Positions 7,561 through 18,285 of a DNA stretch of 23,218 bases are shown one piece after another (position 1 is the stretch's first letter; the number at the start of each line of letters is the position of its first letter). Where the stretch lies: positions 561,929-585,146 of the forward strand of contig CACRSC010000032.1 of the NCBI GenBank assembly GCA_902651635.1, given 5' to 3'. The notes beneath the pieces were generated by a model. The model did not search any database. It was not told the origin of the DNA and saw only the letters and a program-made list of their open reading frames with translations. The position numbers and the translations under genes were made by a program. The DNA comes from Mastigamoeba balamuthi. Taxonomy: Eukaryota > Evosea > Mastigamoebida > Mastigamoebidae.

Positions 7561-9250
7561 GGGGTCATTAGGCTACTCGTTTGTATTAGGGGGCAATGAG
7601 TTCTGGTGAGGGGCCACTTAGCTTATGGAGTCTGGACATCTGGGGTGTTGAATGGTATTTCGGGAAGTGTTCCTGGGTATTACTCTTACTCTTCAACACA
7701 TTCATCATTCTTGTATTTCATGCAATATCATTCAAAATCGTTTCAAATGCTAACAAGATTGTGTTCATAAGAACATAGAGCCATCACGAACGTGTGCTGC
7801 AGCATGCATTGCCTAGAAACTGAGATTTCCCAGGGCACTCTGCACACGTCACAGAGAGCCAAAAATAGGTCCCAGAGATTCGTGCAGCTACAGTTTCTCT
7901 TTTAGATCTCCTTTCCCCATACTGCCAGACCCAGGCTAGCAGTGTCAGTTTCTGCCTTTTGTCTGCATGCTCCTGCTCCAGGCTGCCTTAATTAAGTGTA
8001 GCTTAGTACGTTTTCTCTCTTTCTTCCCATCTCTACTCCGTGGGGGCAGGATGTACCCCAAATGCCCTGATGTTGTTTGTGTCCAGGCAGTGCAGTTGAA
8101 AATGTGCATGCACATTGCATCTTCCTTTTTCTAAGATCTGGGAGAGGGCGTTCTTTTTCTTCCTCTGCCCTACTTACCTTATTAGCACAGTGTCAGGCAA
8201 TGCCATAGCAGGCACTGTGAGCAACACAGATGCAGCAGGCTACACAGGTGCTACTGATGCAGCAGCAGTGGCAGCAGTAAGACTAGGCACGTTCTTCATC
8301 ATGAAGAATGTAATTATGATCTTGTGAAATCCTGCTTACATTTCCTGTTAAGAAACGTGATGCAGCAGCTGTCAAACTGCTTGGCATCATATATCACTGG
8401 CAGGCAGAAGCAGATCAGAGACAGTATCTGTTATTATGATGAAGTCTGACTTAACATTCACCAGACTGCTTAAGCCCATTAATTAAGCTCACGTTCACGA
8501 AGCCACTGTAGTACATGCTTCCTGCAGTGGGGTGGTTCCTTCACTTATTTATCATCCAACTCAGCAATGAATGATGCAGTTAGGATGCCCATCACCAAGT
8601 GCTTCTGCATCATCTTAATTATCTTGCAATACTGTCACATGTGAGAAACTCATTGAGCTTGGTGGTGAAGAGCACATGTTCCTCATGTACAAGCCCAGGC
8701 CTGGCAAGAAGCAGTAACGTGCTGTCAACCTTTATATTGTAGAGCCTGCTCATGCACTCACCTGTGCAATATCACCATGCAACTCAATGAACTGATACCT
8801 TTCTGCATTCTGCAGGGCACAGATGATGTGCAGGACAATGTGAAACGTGTGCTGCAACTGCACTCGTCTCAGTGGCTATGAGGCAGTGCAGTACTGAGGG
8901 CAAGGGCAAACCTGTAATCTTTAAGCGTGACAAATTCTGAGAACATGAAACACCAGGATTTATGCTTTTCAAACAGTTGGTAACCTTGTTAGCTTCAACT
9001 TTGATATGAGAATTCCGATTCAAATCGCAGATAGTTCAGAGATAGAGTTTGGCTGGGAAAAAGATACAAATATCTTTCATACAAAAAAACACCAACCTTA
9101 GGAGAGGGCTCTGTGCCCATCAGGACCGTCCAGAGCAGGAGAACTTCAGTTAAACCTCGTCTCCAGTGCTGTCCACCCCGCCCAGTGGGCGGCGCTGCCG
9201 CCAGCCATAAGGTGTGTTCACATTTGCCACTGCGCTGAAAGGGCCACTTT
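7561..9250. other. Low-GC stretch without a supportable gene
   Basis: The composition is about 45% GC or less, unlike the region to the left. No long reading frame looks like protein. One fragment at 8646-8717 reads as plausible coding on the plus strand (KLIELGGEEHMFLMYKPRPG then KKQ and TAA). It is preceded by an AG acceptor-like site and could be a 3' exon relic. A second short possible exon follows CTGCAG near 8817 (GTDDVQDNVKRVLQLHSSQW then a stop). Neither can be identified. A perfect CCGCCC-AGT-GGGCGG hairpin is at 9178-9192. Confidence 0.4.
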
Positions 9251-9280
9251 GGATATTCTGCAAGATTTGCGAATCTTTTC

Positions 9281-9345
9281 AGAAAAATAATCTGGTAAAA
9301 ACCCCTTCATTGGGGTTATCTATCATTGTACCAGATTACTTTTCT
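9281..9345. repeat. Nested foldback (inverted repeat) structure
   Basis: The outer arms are 9281-9297 (AGAAAAATAATCTGGTA) and 9329-9345, complementary at 16 of 17 positions. They enclose a second hairpin, AACCCC (9300-9305) with GGGGTT (9312-9317). Weaker complementarity extends outwards (about 9251-9280 with 9346-9372). It lies 65 bp before the transposase start codon. It may be a MITE relic or part of the transposon end. A smaller palindrome, AAGATT-TGCG-AATCTT, is at 9262-9277. Confidence 0.6.
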
Positions 9346-9409
9346 TAAAATTAGAATCATTTGCAAGTTATATCACTTCTAAGACAGTGCTCACATCTTC
9401 CTTATACAG

Positions 9410-11181
9410 ATGGGAAAGACAAAAAAGGCAGTCCGGGCACGGCGGGAAAGCATTGCCAATGCCAGGTCTCATGTCCAGCCTCATCAACCAAAGCATATGA
9501 CAGAGGTTGTGGCAACCCCAAGCCGTGAGTTCTGCGACGAACTCCCCAAACCGTGTGTTTTTCTGCATTGTTTCCAATTTTTACAAAACCAGAAAACCAC
9601 GAGGGAAACATGCTCCAAGAGAGAAGCCAGATACCGGAAAATCAGTCCAAGGCAGTCCTGCCAAGAGAGCCAGAGCAGAGTCAGCTCTCGTGCAACTGAC
9701 GCTACTGCCTCCCTCTGCACTGCTGCTGGTATAATGACCCTCTAATTTTTGACTTATAACTTGGCAGGACCATGTCTGGCAAGTGGTAAGACGTTTGTTA
9801 GCTGCTCCAGAGGATGGGGAAGTGCTTCCCCATAACAGTCCTCTTCGTCAATCCCTTCATGCTCTCTTTACGGAAGGACTCTCTTACACTGAGGCTAAGC
9901 AGCTTGGTCTCGGTCGTACAGCAATGTGAAGAGCCAGAAAAGAGAAGGGGAAAGCAATCTTCAGCATTGCTTACACCCCAGGAACAGAGCGGCATCACGT
10001 TTCTGAAGAGTGCCTCATCAAGGCCACCGCTGTACTCTGCTCTCACACTGTGTCATGTTAACAAATTTACAGATTCTAGATAGGTTGTTGCCCACTGTAA
10101 GCAGGCGCAACTGGGCCAGACAGTCCTGCACTGACATGGAGTTATATCAGTGCTTCCTTGAAGCTTGGGAGGAGGGTGATGCCCCACAAGCTGCCCAGCA
10201 GGAAGACGATGACTACCAGCCCGAAATCGAGAGACTTAAGCCGATCAGCTAGTCTCTTGTGTGATCCCTTCTTCAGGATCGCATGGTACTGTTGTGGTTT
10301 GGTGACATTACTAACTGTTTGGACAGATCCACCATGAAAAAGAGCCAATGTTCTGTGATCTGTGCAACAAGTGGGCACAACTTGCTGGAAAGCCAGATCT
10401 CACAGACGAGGTATAACCTGTGTGCTTTTTCACTTTCAACACTCTAACAGGAACAAACTCGTCTGACCAGAGATCTCCAAGTGCACATTGCTGCTCGCAT
10501 TGCGGAGTGGCAAGAGTACCACAAACTGCTTCTGCAGATGGAACAGGGAGATCGCCGTGTGGCAATGGTTGTCGAAGATTATTCCAAGTTTGAAACCCAG
10601 AAAATCGAGACCCAGGTACTACCTCACAGTGTTTCAAACTCACTGTCCTTCAGGACTTTATTGCGACCATTTACTCAGCCTCAAGAGACAAAGATGGAGA
10701 GGTTACCCGGACCTACGTGCATCTGTTTCTTCCTGTTGATCAGTCCAATGATAGTGCCTCTCGGGTTGCCACTCATCAGATGCTGTTCAATCTTCCAGAG
10801 CTTCAGGGTTTCTCTGAGGTTTACATCTTCTTCGATGGAGGTAGCTAGCATTTCAAGAATGCTGCTGCTTTTATCCACCTCTCGTTGCTGGCTGACAAGC
10901 TCCAGGAGAAGAACTCGGCTCTCAAGGTACATTTCTTTCCGTCAAACCATGGCTCTGGCCCCTGTGATGCCGCTGCTTCTCATAGGAAGCGCCTCGTACG
11001 ACATGTGGAACTTGACACTGATCCAGCAGATCCCATTCTGATCCAGAATGTGAGAGAACTGGCATCAGTGGTGGAAGAGGTGGCTCATACCGTGACGTTC
11101 GAGCTGGAGATCCCAGAAGACCTGGAAACAAACCCCACAGTGCCAACCTGGAAGGATCTCGTCATAAGTGGCACAAGTTGA
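9410..11181 (+). pseudogene. Decayed multi-exon DDE-type transposase
   Basis: Exons that join in phase are ~9410-9528, 9593-9728, 9768-10031, 10073-10285, 10327-10411, 10452-10615 and 10654-11178, with introns of about 40 bp. Reading order: basic N-terminus (MGKTKKAVRARRES), a helix-turn-helix-like part (LSYTEAKQLGLGRTAM), LPTVSRRNWARQSCTDMELY, a CxxC finger (MFCDLCNKW), a first acidic site (VVEDYSKFE), DGGS.HFKN and HGSGPCDAAASHRKRL. The last two recur in eukaryotic DDE transposases that carry a DGG-HFK / HG..CD signature. Four in-frame stops break it: TGA 9927, TAG 10250, TGA 10262 and TAG 10846. The end is TGA at 11179, with AATAAA at about 11270. No terminal inverted repeats or target duplication were found. 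The first intron boundary is uncertain. Confidence 0.68.
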
Positions 11182-12684
11182 CATTTCCTGAAGTGGGAAA
11201 GGTCACCTTGTGGCCACACAGCCGCTCTCAGAGGCCTCTCAAGACCAAAACAGTCGTAGTTCCCCCCAATAAAACGTTTGTATAACAAAGTCAAAATTTC
11301 GTCTGGAAAAAGCAAGAATTGGAATCAAAAAGTCTATCACAAAATGATGCATACATATTCAGGAATCGGAATACATATAGAAACTGGGGTGTTTCACCTA
11401 TACAAAATTTGTTATGCAGAAGTGATGTTGTGCATAACCATGATGATCCCCCATGTAAAACAGTAGCTGGGATGAATAGCTCAGGTACTGTTAGACCCCA
11501 AGGTCTCAACATAAACAGTGAGGAGCATCTCTCAGGTGATCCACAACAAAAGGACTGACTGGCTTTACAGTCATCCTGAGGTCTATCTGCATGCATCGTC
11601 TGATCACTGGGCTTCAAAGGTGATCACATGATAAAATCACACCAATCTTCATGAGTACAGGCTATCAGTGATAACTACCTATGTGTTCTCTTCACTTATT
11701 TCTCATTTTTGTTCACATGTACTCATAATACACAGTTATTTGTATGCATCTCTCGTTCTCTCCAGGGTCTTCAGATACATTGATAAGCAGGACAGGGCTG
11801 AGGCATAAGAAGAGAAAGAGGCATCTGATCATAATGAATGCAGACATTGGTGTGCTGTGCCTCTTTTCTCCATACAGCAACTTATTCTTCAGCACAGTCA
11901 GATGTACTCAGTCAGACTAGATAACATACATACTTCTCTCTCCAGCAAGTAACACTTCTAATGCCTTTGTAATGAGACAGATATTATGCCAGGGAAATCC
12001 TGCTTGTGGGGATTTTCTTCTTGAGAGAGAAAACACTGCAATTGTATTTTTGGGGATCAGATTTTGAAAAAAACAGAATTAAATTCGAATTCCCCGTGCT
12101 ACATTTGTCTGTGTTTCTTCTTCACACTGGCTCACATCACTCATCTTTCTGGTTCCCTCATAAGTCTGACCCAGAAGATGGCACACTTTTGAATGTAATG
12201 AATTAATTTAAGGATTTCCGAGTCTGGTTTTCTCTATGGAACCATGCAGGCATACTTACTCCAAAATGGCAGCACATTTCTCATATTCTGGGTAGATACT
12301 GCCCACTGTATCAAAACGACCACCTTTATTTCTCACTCGCTCATCTAAAATGAAGGACTAAGCTGCTCATGGTGATCATGAGGCAGATCATCCCCAATGA
12401 TGCCCTGCAGCAGGGCATCCCAGGGGGCAGCTGACGCCACCAGAGCTTGCCAGAAGTGTGGAGGCCATGCCGTGCGATAGTGGGCAGCACAGCTGACAGT
12501 TTGTCTTTGCAAACAATGGGTGAGATACTGCAACTGATCTTCTCTCTGGCCACATGGATATTTCCATCGTTCGCAAATCCTATCAATCAAATTGTGAAAT
12601 CCGGTTTCCGCAGTACACAGAAAATCACACACAGCAAATATCATAACTGACTAGCCAGGAGTCGCCATTGGAGCAAAGAAGCTG
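11182..12684. other. AT-rich interval without a supportable gene
   Basis: AATAAA near 11270 probably serves the transposase relic. A short coding-like stretch follows CTCTCCAG at about 11766 (VFRYIDKQDRAEA, TAA, EEKEASDHNECRHW), so an exon relic is possible. Around 12345-12640 both strands carry readings with protein-like composition, but no family is recognised and no frame is convincing. I see no RNA gene or clear repeat here. Confidence 0.35.
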
Positions 12685-14671
12685 TTGTTTCCACCAGAAC
12701 AGCCCCTGAGCAATCCTGCAATGAGCAGCAACAGCAGCAGCAGCAGTGCGGGTGCATCGCTGGACGAGCAGCTGCAGATGGCGTGGCTGCTGCAGATGCT
12801 GGTGGTGCCCTGCTGCTGCCAGCAGGGCACTGAGGACCTGGGGCCCCTGGCTCTGTTGCTGCCTGCTGCTCTGGGAGCAGCCTGCCTTGGCTTCCCTGCT
12901 GTCCAGTCATCCTTCCTCGTGTGCCTCTTGCTCTCCTTGTGTCCCACTGCCTGTGCCACTGTGTGCCACTGGGGCCCTCTGTGCAGGGCCACTGCCCACA
13001 CCCTTGATGGGGACTCTGTGCTGCTTCTCACTGTCTGCACTGCCCTCTCGCACTCCCCCAGCACTGCCAGTGCCGTGGCAGCTGTACTGTCTGAGTACAG
13101 AGGTCCGTTGGTGTTCTCCCTTCTGTGAGCTGTCTGACATCAACATTGTGTGGCATGTGCAAGAGCTGCGCGGTGTGTCTTGGAGCCCTGCACTGTTGCA
13201 GGAGTTGGATGCAGTTCAATCAGGCTCTGCTGCGATGTCTCTGTTACTTAAGGATGTTGCGCACAGAAATGGCATGCACATTGCTGCTGCCGTTAAATGC
13301 TAATGGCTGTTGGACAGACGTTTGCTCCAGGCTGCTCCAGGCTGCATGCCGTCTGAGCTCTGTTGATGCCCTTGAGCTGCTGAGCATCGCATTGTTCACT
13401 TGGGGACAACTCGATGTCGCCAGCAGCTCCTGTGTACTGGTGGCTGTGTGCATATCAGGCAGCGCAGACATTGTGTGCAGGCTCGCACAGCCCCCGTTCA
13501 GCCTCACTGATGTGCATGCGAGTCACAACGACCTTGAGGCACTGTGAGCAGCTGTTTGCAGTGCCAATGCTGATGTTGTGTGTGTGCTGGTGCAGAGGCC
13601 CTATTGCCTCACAGAGGCAGATGCACACGCATTGCAGCCTGCATTTGTACAGGTCTGCAAGGAAAACCACTGCTATCATTGAAGTGCTTGCACAGCAGCC
13701 ATACAATGTCACAGGCAGCCTCAATTCGCTGGCTAAGAGCCTTGAGAAGGCGTGTTATCACGGATGCTCTGATGCTGTTATGGCCCTCGGCAAGTACGGC
13801 AAGCGGTATAAACAGTGGCTATAATGACTTTCCCTTTGTCTAAAGTATTTCCCACAGACATCCCATCAAAAGGGAAAAAAAGAGCAAAAAGTTGCATTTG
13901 AAACAGGAAAACAGAGGTCCACAATACACAAGGCCTCCGAAAGTAATTTTGAACTCACGTTTGTTCTCTTGTTTATTTTATCACACACAATAAAACTGTT
14001 GTATTTTTACTTTTAGTGTTATCACACAATAAACCTATTTTTTAATTCTTTTAGTTTTATTGCATGTGATAAAACTGAAATACTAAGAAATCTCAAACTT
14101 TATTTTCACTTTTTCCATTTGTAAGCCTCTGTTTCCTGATTTCAAATGTGACTTTTTGCCTTCTTTTCTTCATTTAATGAGGATGTCCATGGGAAATAGT
14201 ATAGACAAAGGAAAAGTCGTTTTAGCCTCTGTTTATTGCAGGAGCTGGCTGATTCAGTGCCTTGAGGATGCTTGTTTCCAGGGCAAGGCCGATGTGGTTC
14301 ACCTTCTGTCACAGCCACCATACAGCCTCAGCCATGCTGCGGCCTGCAACGGGACCAGTCTCACTTCTTTCCTTGTTGCTGCAGAGTGCGGCAACCCCGA
14401 GGTGATCAGAGTGCTGGTCCGCCTGCCCTACAGCATCACCAAGAGTGACCTCAGCGAGCAGGGCATTGAAGCTCTCATGAGTGCAGCAAATCAGGGCAAT
14501 GCCAAGATGCTCCGTGTTTTTGCTGAGGAGCTGCTGGGGTTTGGCAAGCGGCAGGCAGAATCTGCCAGGAACTGGGAACTCAGGGAGGCAGGTTCCGAGA
14601 AGGCAGTACAGGTTCTTCATGAACCACCATACTGCATGGGCGACAGCATCTCACTGGCTGTGAAGCAGTAG
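12685..14671 (+). pseudogene. Degenerate ankyrin-like repeat protein gene
   Basis: Ankyrin-like units of roughly 33-37 residues share the core (A)DVV..L.(Q)PPYSLT: LAQPPFSLTDVHA, LVQRPYCLTEADAHA, LAQQPYNVTGSLNSL, LSQPPYSLSHAAA, LVRLPYSITKSDL, LHEPPYCMGDSIS. The N-terminal part (MSSNSSSSSAGASLDEQLQM..) is Leu/Cys-rich with weaker repeats. The frame changes near 13125, 13303 and 13655, and there is a TGA at 13545 inside EAL*AAVCSANADVV, so the copy is broken or badly sequenced. From 13655 through the intron to 14671 it is open. The intron 13806-14241 is a separate feature. Ankyrin repeats mediate protein binding; the target is unknown. The last codon is TAG at 14669. The start may be 12685 or 12721. 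Confidence 0.6.
13806..14241 (+). mobile_element. Introner-like foldback element: a MITE-type insertion coinciding with a GT-AG intron
   Basis: This AT-rich block begins AAGCG|GTATAAAC and ends TTTATTGCAG|GAGC. Its two ends are inverted repeats of about 115 bp, roughly 80% alike. The left arm ~13807-13922 contains ATAAACAGTGGCTA, CCTTTGTCTA, TATTTCCCA, GACATCC, GCAAAAAGT and CATTTGAAA; each is found reverse-complemented in order in the right arm ~14119-14239. The inside has three TTATC-ACA-AATAAAAC palindromic motifs (13976-14075). Removing exactly the GT-AG span joins AAG CG to G AGC TGG in phase 2. This restores the repeat protein as ALGKYGKR-SWLIQCLEDACFQG. The donor GTATAA is also used in the transposase relic (9729). 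No clear target-site duplication is seen. Confidence 0.75.
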
Positions 14672-15212
14672 AGGCTGCAAGGGAGAAATCTTATCCCTTG
14701 CTGGCCGGTTGGAGGTATAGGTTTGAAACGGTGGTGCTCTTCATTACTGGATGAAGACTTCTCTCCTTGTTACCCCACATCACGGGTGATAATCACAGCT
14801 CGGGGAATGAAGAGCCACCAAATCAATGCCAAAGTGGGTTGATGTGGTTGCACTGTACGCACTTGGTTATATGATGGGGGTGATTCTGTATGCCTGGATT
14901 TCGGGGAGCACTGCCTGTAGCAGCCAGCAGAAGCCCAGAGGTCGTCAGGGTGGCTCAAGCCCTGCACAGCCTGATACGGGAGAAGGGGCAGGTGGCTGCT
15001 CAGTGGACGGGGATGGGACGTTGTTCTGAGTTCTGCCCTGCGCTTCAGGCAGTACGGGGCAGAGACTGCTGCTGCTCCAGTTTGACCATCGGCACCCCTT
15101 CCCACCACCCCTCAACAGCCTCTGAATGTCTGGCTGAGTCCCCTGGTGCAACTCTCAGCGGATTTCTCCAGTGTTGGAAGAAACGTGAAGCACCTTCTGT
15201 TTGGGGTATCCA
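14672..15212. other. Spacer between convergent genes, possible ankyrin-like remnant
   Basis: A short stretch near 14905-15000 reads AASRSPEVVRVAQALHSLIR on the plus strand. This resembles another ankyrin-like unit in a shifted frame, so the repeat gene may once have extended further. Nothing else is supported. Confidence 0.3.
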
Positions 15213-18200
15213 CTAGCACCTCATCTTCTTCAGCGGCCTATCATCAGCAGCCAGGACCTCGTTGCTTCTTGGGTGTATGTGGTGAGCCTGGCCCTTGGGT
15301 GACGGAATGATGCCCTCAGGGAGCCCAAAGTGCTTGCACACTGCGTTGGCACAGGACTCGTACCTGCCCTGTACAGACTGGTCTGGGCACTTGTCCATAA
15401 TGTAGGCGAGCAAGTCAGCTATGCGGATCTTCTTTTCCTTCGAGAATGCCACGGCAGCAGCAAGCATAGCCTCTTTCCCTTGTGAAATCGCGAGCAGAAT
15501 GTCTGCCAGCGCTGCTGCCACCTTGGCTACGCGGTCACTGAGAGTTGGCCTGCCCTCCTCCAGCTCCTCCTCTCCATCGCCCTCGTTCTCATCGTCCTCA
15601 GCGACTGTGTCCTCTGTGCCCACGCCCGAACCAGTCTCCTGTGGACGTTGCAATTGGCCAAGTGCACAGAAGTGGTTGGCTGGCATACCACTCCAAGGTC
15701 GAGGCGGCAAGCAGATGGCCCAAAGAACTGCGCAGCCTGGTCCTTGCATACGAAGGCGACGTTTTCAGGGAGCTCCATGGCGCTCTTTACGGGGCTCTGG
15801 CAGTTTGACTCCACAATCAGAATGAACTTCGTTGCTGAGCATGAGGTCGTTTGTAATCACAGTGGCGGCACCCCCCCCCCATGTCGCCCGTCCTGCGTAC
15901 CACTGCCGAAGATTTTGAGGCACTGCAAGTACTTGCAGAACGTATGGGTGTGGTCCAGTCTCATCTCCTTTGCCATGAGCCTCGCCTCAATGCAGATTAT
16001 CACCAGGCGCACCTCGTTATTGTGGCGGTTCTTGACTCGTGTGAGGAAGAACGACTCGAACCTAAGCGAAATGAGAGGACGAATAGCTTTCAATAACTCC
16101 AACCCTGGCTGCTGGCGGTTGAAGATGTACACAGCCCCTTGGCGAAGCACCATGTCGGGCTTGTATAACTGATACAGCGAGTTCTGATCGACCTGCATAT
16201 CCTGGATGATCTCAATGTCGCACTGCTCGAGATGGCTGCTCAACAGTGCGCCACGCAGGTACATTCTAAGCGGTATCCACTTCGTCTGGGAACCATTGCA
16301 GAGGAACCTCTGCATCAGGATGTGGTGATGCGCCACGTAGGCCTCGAGACCGAGCCCAGAACTTTCAGCCCACTTCTTTTCGTCCATCATCTCGAGGAGC
16401 GACTGCGCCACCGCGAGTTCCTCCCTCTGTTCAGGCGAGGACTCAGTAAGCCCCTTGCTGTACTTCTCGTTGACAACGTGGTGGGCCCAAATCCAGCTGC
16501 GCAGCGGTGAGATGCGCGGTATGATCTGTGGCATGTTTGTGATGGAGTTGTCAAAGTAGCCATTCGCGATGAGCTGTGCGACAGTCGGGGGCAGCCCATT
16601 GCAGTCGGACTCTCCCTTGTCACACCCCGGGCACGCGAGCCTTTGCATGGCCTCCAGCGGCTCGCTGATGAACGCAGCACGAATCAGAGGCACGCTGAGG
16701 CCCTCGGTTCGCTTCTTGCTGAGCAGTGCCCTCTTGACTGACTGGGTGATCTGCTCATACATCGTGTGGCACTCGTCCTTGGCAGCACTGTCGTACTGAA
16801 GGGCAGCATCACGGATGCCAGCCAGCATGCGTAGATGGCCGCCTGAGTCAGCCACTGCGCGCCTGTACAGCCCGAAGCGCTGGAGGTGCGGAAATGCATC
16901 GAAGAAGATCTTCTGGGCCTCAGGCTCCTGCACAGCTGCAAGCTTCACCAGCAGGTGGTCGTGGCCAGACTCCTTGCTGAGGACCCCGGGGTCGAGGATG
17001 TTGACCGACGTCGCGAACGTATAGAGCATGCACTCTCCTGGCACTGAGAAGGCGTCCTGCAGCTGGACGGTGGCATTCGCGACACCTGATGGGTTCAGCG
17101 CGGCCCTCGTCTCGTCCACCGTCAGCAGCGCACTCTTCCTGCCCATATGGCGCAGCACCACAATGATGACAGCCTTTGGAGTCAACCGCTCCAGCACAGA
17201 GGGGTCGTTGAAGAAACGAATGAGCTCTGCGAGCATCGAGGTCAGCGCGTCTTCCGACGCCGCGTGGAATGTCACCTGCAGCAGCACGGGCAGAGCGAGC
17301 CCGCCCTTCCAATGCTGTGTCTGATCAAAGCGCTTGTCCATCTGCATGTTCCAGCCGTACATCACGTGCAGCAGCAGCCACTCGGCAACAGACGCCATGA
17401 ACTGCTCGTCGGCAGGAGAGTGTCCGAGGTCCAGGAGAAGCACGCAGACTGCATCGCTGCCCAGGCGCCCCAGCTCATGCACAAAGCGCGTCTTGCCCAG
17501 CCCCGGGGCTGCTGCCATCACAAAGGGCACGTTGATCATGCTGCACTCGGCAGCGGTGGGGCTGCGCCCCGCGAGCCACATGAGCTGGTCATGGCGCTGG
17601 TGGTACTCGCGGAGCAGATCGCGCAGTGCCCCGTCGCAGCCCATCATGAGTTCAAAGGCAAAGCCGGCGCTCTTGAACTCGTCGTTGGCGCTGCGTGCTG
17701 CGAGGTCGCCATCGGACCGATCGATGATCTCCTGCGCATGCTGCGACGTGTGTTCGACGAACGCCAGAACCTCACTTGAAGTCAGCTTGAGCCCTGGGAG
17801 AGGGATCACTACGAAAACAGAGGTTGCCGTGAGAAACAAGTCAATTGAATGGGAAAGATGAGCATGGGGCAACAGAACCACACGGGAGGGAGCTCAGATG
17901 CGCGCCCCAGAAACCATGCGTGATACTCTCAATTCACGGATTAGGATAAATAAGGACGAAATTGCAGGTAATGGGATTCAGAATACCAGTGGGCAGTGGC
18001 GGGCTGGGACCCCTGGCGGTGGCGCCGATGGGGTCAACGCGGACGACATAGCAGGCGCTGTCGAGGAATGATTTGTCGCTGAGGCCGTCGGGGCCGGCGA
18101 GGATGGCAGTGGTCAGAGCACCCTGGACGAGCTTGACGCACGAGGCGTGCAGCACCTCCTTGAGCTCCGCCACGTGGATCTTGCTGCCCACCTGCAGCGG

Positions 18201-18281
18201 CACCTGCACGTCCTGCGCTGTGCCCTCGGCTCTGAAGTGCGCACACTTGGGCAGCGCCTCTGTTTCAGCAAGGAGCTCCAT
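15213..18281 (-). CDS. Crinkler/RHS-like multidomain protein with STAND/AAA-type P-loop NTPase
   Basis: Four exons, 18281-17987, 17808-15901, 15834-15689 and 15638-15213, are joined by introns of 178, 66 and 50 bp (GTATTC..CGTAG, GTACGC..CTCAG, GTATGC..CACAG). They total exactly 925 codons (924 aa). Residues ~1-85 (LQVGSKIHVAELKEVL..LSDKSFLDSACYVVRVD) may be a ubiquitin-like header. An NTPase follows: Walker A AAAPGLGKTR (~197-206; the usual first Gly is Ala), Walker B LLTVDE (~326-331), a sensor-like YTFATSVN, and GGHLR resembling the GGxPR motif of STAND NTPases. A C-terminal part (YKPDMVLRQG.., then FILIVESNCQSPVK) could be a diverged nuclease-like domain but lacks clear catalytic residues. 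The tail is acidic, then helical, and ends in a basic LKKMR. Crinkler and RHS proteins share a header-NTPase-effector plan. The upstream in-frame TGA supports the start. Its action and cell location are unknown. Confidence 0.6.
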
Positions 18282-18285
18282 GTAA

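Noticed and set aside
8115-8327. Small plus-strand frame (70 codons) with Ala-rich text
   Set aside because: No initiation context, no neighbours in frame and no recognisable motif; probably chance.
9410-11181. A reassigned stop code to explain TAG/TGA in good coding sequence
   Set aside because: Clear genes in the same window end at TAG and TGA at the natural ends of their domains; local decay is simpler. Kept only as an alternative.
12651-13146. Minus-strand frames over the ankyrin-like gene start
   Set aside because: Low-complexity mirrors of Leu/Cys codons; no independent support.
15835-15900. A frameshift at the C10 run in the Crinkler-like gene
   Set aside because: The run lies within a 66-bp GT-AG intron; splicing restores the frame on both sides, so no frameshift is needed.
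17147-17779. Plus-strand 210-codon frame opposite the NTPase
   Set aside because: It overlaps Walker A and B coding on the other strand and shows no recognisable domain.
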